A stretch of 64,000 nucleotides of DNA from CAYNVQ01 sp964400735. Its GTDB lineage: Bacteria > Acidobacteriota > Aminicenantia > Aminicenantales > Aminicenantaceae. The stretch spans positions 445,629 to 509,628 of the forward strand of contig CAYNVQ010000003.1 of the NCBI GenBank assembly GCA_964400735.1, read 5' to 3'. The position numbers and the translations under genes are program-made. Below, in pieces: positions 59,761 to 64,000 of this stretch; position 1 is the stretch's first letter, and each line of letters opens with the position of its first letter. The notes below the pieces were generated by a model that had not been told where the DNA came from, ran no database searches, and worked only from the letters and a program-made list of their open reading frames with translations.

Positions 59761-61851
59761 ATGAATACCAAAAAGCCATGTATCCTGTTCTTCATGCTTA
59801 TTTTGACTCTCAGCCTGTCTCCTCTGGCGGGGGGGCAGAAACTCAAAAAAAAGGACCTTCCCCCGAGATACCAGGAATGGCTCGATCTAACCCAGTACAT
59901 TATACATGAAGAAGAAAAAGAGGTCTTCATGCAGTTGACCAACGACCGGGAGAGAGATATTTTTATCGAGACATTCTGGAAGCAGAGAGATCCGACCCCT
60001 GGCACGCCTCAAAATGAGTTCAAAGATGAACATCTCAAAAGATTCGCCTATGCCAATAAGTGGTTTTCCCGGGGGACCTCGCGCCCGGGATGGATGACGG
60101 ATATGGGAAGGATTTATATCAAATTGGGGGAACCGATCAGCAAAGACAGGTATCCCTCCAATATTGGACTCTATCCCTGTGAAGTGTGGTCCTATTACGG
60201 CGACCCGGCCAAGGGCTTGCCCAACCATTTTGCTCTAGTATTTTTCCAGCGGCAGGGGGTCGGGGAATACAAATTGTATGATCCGGTTGCCGATGGTCCG
60301 GCCAGCCTGTTGATCCAAGGCAGGAGCATGGATCCCATGGACTACGAGACGTTGTACCATGAGATCCGGGAGTTGGCTCCGGCTCTTGCTCTCTCTGCTC
60401 TGTCCCTGGTTCCAGGGGAGTTCAGTTACGGGTATCAGCCCAATCCTCGCAACGCCGTCATCCTGGCTGATATCGAGACTTCACCTCTAAAGAGCGTCAA
60501 TCCCTCCTATTCCACGCATTTTCTGAATCTGAGAGGAGTCGTGGATACGGAGTACCTCACCAACTTTGTGGAAAGCACCACGGATATCGCCTTTATCCAG
60601 GACCCGGTCACCGGCATCAATTTCCTGCATTTTTCTATGGCGCCCTTGACGGTCTCGATCGAATTTTACGCCCCCACCGAACAGTATTTTTGCAACTACA
60701 CGATCAACGTGAGCCTCAGGGACGGCGAGACCACCATATTCCAGTATGACAGGGAGTTCCCGATATATTTTCCGGAAGAGGAGCTCAATAGAGTGAAGGC
60801 CAACGGCATATCCCTGGAGGATTCCTTTCCGGTCGTCGAAGGCAAGTACGAGCTGAACATTCTGCTCCAGAATTCTGTGGGCAAAGAATTCAGCCTCTGC
60901 GAGCGGGAGATCGTGGTAACCCCGCCACCGGAATCTCCCCACATAAATGGTCCTTTTCTGGGTTATCAATTCAATGAACAGAACCCGAACCAGCATATGC
61001 CTTTCAAGACGGCAGACAAAAAACTGCTGTACGACCCCAAAAAAACATTCTCCCGTCATGAAGAGATCGCCCTCCTTTTCAATGTGGTCAATCTGACGGA
61101 GGACCTCTGGCAGAGGGGCGAAGTCAGGCTGTTCATCAAGGGGCTGGATGAGAAAAATACGACCGAAAAAACCTATATCCTGAGGCTGTCCGGCTATCCC
61201 TATCGGAGAAACCTGAGCGTCAATTATTCCCTGCCTGCCGATGTGCTGGTACCCGATTACTATCGGATGACTTTGACTTTTTTGGATGCCGACGGAGGAG
61301 TGATCGAAGAGAAAAGCACGGAATTTGCCGTCGCTCTTGCAGAAGCTGTTTCCCATCCGATTGCGCGGATGAAGCCCTTTTCCCTGCAGAACCAGTTTTT
61401 GTTTTATTATATGCTGGCCGAACAGCACAACAAAATGAAGCAATATGAAGAAGCCGAAGCGAATTTCGAGAAGGCCTTCAATATGAATAAGCACTTCACC
61501 CGAGGGGTGCAGCAGTATGCGCAATTCTTGCTGCGTCACGATAAATTCGAGAAGAGCCTGGAGGTCGTCGAAAACATCAAACAGGATGAAAACCTGCTTT
61601 TCGATTATTATTTGATCAAGGGTCAGGCACACCTGGGGATGGGAAAGTTCATGCAGGCCATAGAGGACTTGGAGGAAGGGAACCGACTCTACAACAGCGA
61701 CACCCGCCTCCTCAACTCCCTCGGCTTCTGTTACTACAAAACGGCCCAGAAAGATAGGGCGGTCGAAGTCCTGAATGCTTCCCTTCGTTTGAATCCAGAA
61801 CAGACGGAAGTGAAAAAGCTGCTGGAAGAGATCGAAAAAGACTCCAATTGA
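59761..61851 (+). CDS. GWxTD-domain protein with C-terminal TPRs
   Basis: 696 residues. Signal peptide 1-24. The GWxTD signature is GWMTD at 110-114, followed by MGRIYIKLGEP. The middle is beta-rich. The last ~160 residues are TPR repeats (YEEAEANFEKAFNMNKHF; FMQAIEDLEEGNRLYN). GWxTD proteins are common in Acidobacteriota, Aminicenantes and some Bacteroidota; their role is not known. It follows the TPR/carboxypeptidase-regulatory protein on the same strand. Confidence 0.88.
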   Translation: MNTKKPCILFFMLILTLSLSPLAGGQKLKKKDLPPRYQEWLDLTQYIIHEEEKEVFMQLTNDRERDIFIETFWKQRDPTPGTPQNEFKDEHLKRFAYANKWFSRGTSRPGWMTDMGRIYIKLGEPISKDRYPSNIGLYPCEVWSYYGDPAKGLPNHFALVFFQRQGVGEYKLYDPVADGPASLLIQGRSMDPMDYETLYHEIRELAPALALSALSLVPGEFSYGYQPNPRNAVILADIETSPLKSVNPSYSTHFLNLRGVVDTEYLTNFVESTTDIAFIQDPVTGINFLHFSMAPLTVSIEFYAPTEQYFCNYTINVSLRDGETTIFQYDREFPIYFPEEELNRVKANGISLEDSFPVVEGKYELNILLQNSVGKEFSLCEREIVVTPPPESPHINGPFLGYQFNEQNPNQHMPFKTADKKLLYDPKKTFSRHEEIALLFNVVNLTEDLWQRGEVRLFIKGLDEKNTTEKTYILRLSGYPYRRNLSVNYSLPADVLVPDYYRMTLTFLDADGGVIEEKSTEFAVALAEAVSHPIARMKPFSLQNQFLFYYMLAEQHNKMKQYEEAEANFEKAFNMNKHFTRGVQQYAQFLLRHDKFEKSLEVVENIKQDENLLFDYYLIKGQAHLGMGKFMQAIEDLEEGNRLYNSDTRLLNSLGFCYYKTAQKDRAVEVLNASLRLNPEQTEVKKLLEEIEKDSN

Positions 61852-61890
61852 CCGGCTCTTCCGGCAGCCCAAATACCTAAGTGGTTCAGG

Positions 61891-62229
61891 TCAGTAGAGG
61901 TCGATATCGTTCTTCAGGGAGAATTCTTTTATTTTCCCCTTCAGTTTTTCAGCCTTTTCCTTCGCCGCGTCCTCGGTGAGACGTGACATGAGCTCCTGAA
62001 GTTCTTTCTCCGTCTTTTTGATCTTGCGCACCGCATCATCGACATCGGAAGTGGTATCCAGGCCGGTACCGGCCATTGTGCGTCCGGCCCGGAGAAAATT
62101 TCCCACCGCATCGTCGAATTCGTCCTCCAGGGCTTTCACCATTTTTTCCTCTTCGGTAAGCGAGAAAAAAGCGGTATAGACCAAAAACCCGATAACGGCC
62201 ACAATAAGGATGATAACGATTGCCCTCAT
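61891..62229 (-). CDS. Small hypothetical membrane-anchored protein
   Basis: 112 residues from ATG 62229 with GGGAGAT upstream (an ATG 12 bp earlier is possible). One N-terminal helix (RAIVIILIVAVIGFLVYTAFF) is followed by a charged coiled-coil-like part (VDDAVRKIKKTEKELQELMS). No family recognised. It is convergent with the GWxTD gene. Confidence 0.65.
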   Translation of the reverse strand: MRAIVIILIVAVIGFLVYTAFFSLTEEEKMVKALEDEFDDAVGNFLRAGRTMAGTGLDTTSDVDDAVRKIKKTEKELQELMSRLTEDAAKEKAEKLKGKIKEFSLKNDIDLY

Positions 62230-62241
62230 CTTATCTCCCAT

Positions 62242-62678
62242 ATGATTTGATCATGGTTTCGTAACTTTATTCTCTGTTGTATTTTATCATAAAAAAGAGA
62301 AAAAGTACGGTTCCATTTTCTGTGATTTTTGCCTATGACGTTCCGACATTCTTTGCGAGTCAGTCTCGGTTGCAAGAGACAGCGGGAATGGCCTTAAAAA
62401 CTCAAGCTGAGGCGGAGGAGAAGGATGATGAAGAAGGGCCAGTCGAAACTTATCCCACAAAATGGAAGAGAGGCTTTTCAAATCTTGGGGCGGTATTTTC
62501 GAAGCCTTCTCGAAGTTGGAGGCCAGGATAAAGCTATCGTCCCTCCGGGGATTTCAAGGGACAACCCTTTACAGCCCCTACCGATGGCTTTGAAGTTCGC
62601 ACGGGGTATTTGTGCTCTTTACACTCTAAGTTATTTAAAAGAATAGTGTTAAAATTTAAAAAAAGTCGATGAATGGAC
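62242..62678. other. Gene-free region upstream of the rRNA promoter
   Basis: About 440 bp with no convincing coding frame. It ends in an AT-rich tract (62635-62665), the position of an UP-like element. No terminator for either neighbour is evident. Confidence 0.5.
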
Positions 62679-62707
62679 TTGACATTTTGCCGAAATAATC
62701 CTATCAT
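62679..62707 (+). promoter_or_regulatory. rRNA operon promoter
   Basis: TTGACA (62679-62684), a 17-bp spacer, TATCAT (62702-62707), with an AT-rich tract just upstream. The 16S start lies about 180 bp later, a normal leader length. Confidence 0.8.
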
Positions 62708-62856
62708 TATATCGCTTCTTCGGAAGACCGTCACGGTAGATATTTATCAAAATTATCTGTGGAGTGACGCGCCTCTTTCTCGGGATAGAAAGAGTAGGAT
62801 CTTTGAAACAAAAAGCGGAGCGACCTTGATCGATCCAAATTGCCCAAAAGAAACGT

Positions 62857-62884
62857 TTATAAGAGTTCTTCGGAACTCTTATAA
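62857..62884 (+). other. Perfect hairpin with TTCG loop before 16S rRNA
   Basis: A 12-bp perfect stem (TTATAAGAGTTC, 62857-62868, with 62873-62884) closed by TTCG. It sits about four bases before the mature 16S start, so it may mark or protect the processing site. Confidence 0.7.
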
Positions 62885-62887
62885 TTT

Positions 62888-64000
<1,113 letters not shown>

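Noticed and set aside
60487..61872. 461-codon minus-strand frame opposite the GWxTD gene
   Set aside because: The plus strand encodes a signal peptide, GWxTD motif and TPRs; the antisense product has no recognisable domain.

Overview
The window looks like a bacterial chromosome segment of moderate to high G+C. The content suggests a member of Candidatus Aminicenantota (OP8) or a related Acidobacteriota-like lineage. The clues are a GWxTD-domain protein, a very large TonB-dependent receptor with a carboxypeptidase-regulatory N-terminus, Tat-exported DUF362 and DUF6599-like proteins, many TPR proteins, and the 5' two thirds of a 16S rRNA gene at the right end. The taxon is an inference and was not checked against a database.

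Layout. 1-14.1 kb holds housekeeping and peripheral metabolism: a transglutaminase-like protein cut by the window edge, a CPBP membrane protease, an M20 peptidase, cupin, Nudix, DUF89, DUF362, DUF6599-like, a Tat-type class V aminotransferase, a radical SAM protein translationally coupled to a MocR-type regulator, and a pgsBC-plus-PgsW poly-gamma-glutamate cluster without pgsA. 14.1-22.6 kb, mostly on the minus strand, holds DUF72, LarA-like, an iron alcohol dehydrogenase, a PTS IIA/zinc-ribbon fusion, an alkaline-phosphatase-superfamily/TPR protein and an RF-1-domain protein. 22.6-30.4 kb is a compact minus-strand operon ftsH-folP-cdaA-cdaR-glmM-pdxJ-M20 hydrolase, linking c-di-AMP synthesis, peptidoglycan precursor supply, folate and vitamin B6.

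30.7-46.4 kb is an integrated element in a tRNA-Ala(GGC) gene. It is bounded by 48-bp imperfect direct repeats (43/48 identical), one being the 3' part of the tRNA. It has an excisionase-like/integrase fusion at the far end, a second catalytic-domain-only recombinase, a ParB-like protein behind a 77-bp palindrome, a very AT-rich cargo block (HNH endonuclease, two unknown genes, three small HTH genes and a Schlafen/AlbA-type protein under a near-consensus promoter), and a phage packaging cassette (S80-type prohead protease, small and large terminase). No capsid, portal or tail gene was recognised, so it resembles a phage satellite or a packaging-only remnant. Two intergenic regions have several strong hairpins and may encode structured RNAs.

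46.4-51.9 kb is an older, decayed element at the same site. It contains a Ser/Thr kinase-TPR protein, a small zinc protein, an Npt-type nucleotide transporter, a broken tyrosine integrase and a third tRNA-like att remnant. Core sequence resumes with an exported CBM9-like protein, a second alkaline-phosphatase-superfamily/TPR paralogue, a TonB-dependent receptor preceded by a sigma-54-like promoter and ended by a strong terminator, a TPR lipid/outer-envelope type protein, the GWxTD protein, a small membrane protein, and an rRNA promoter with 16S rRNA running off the end.
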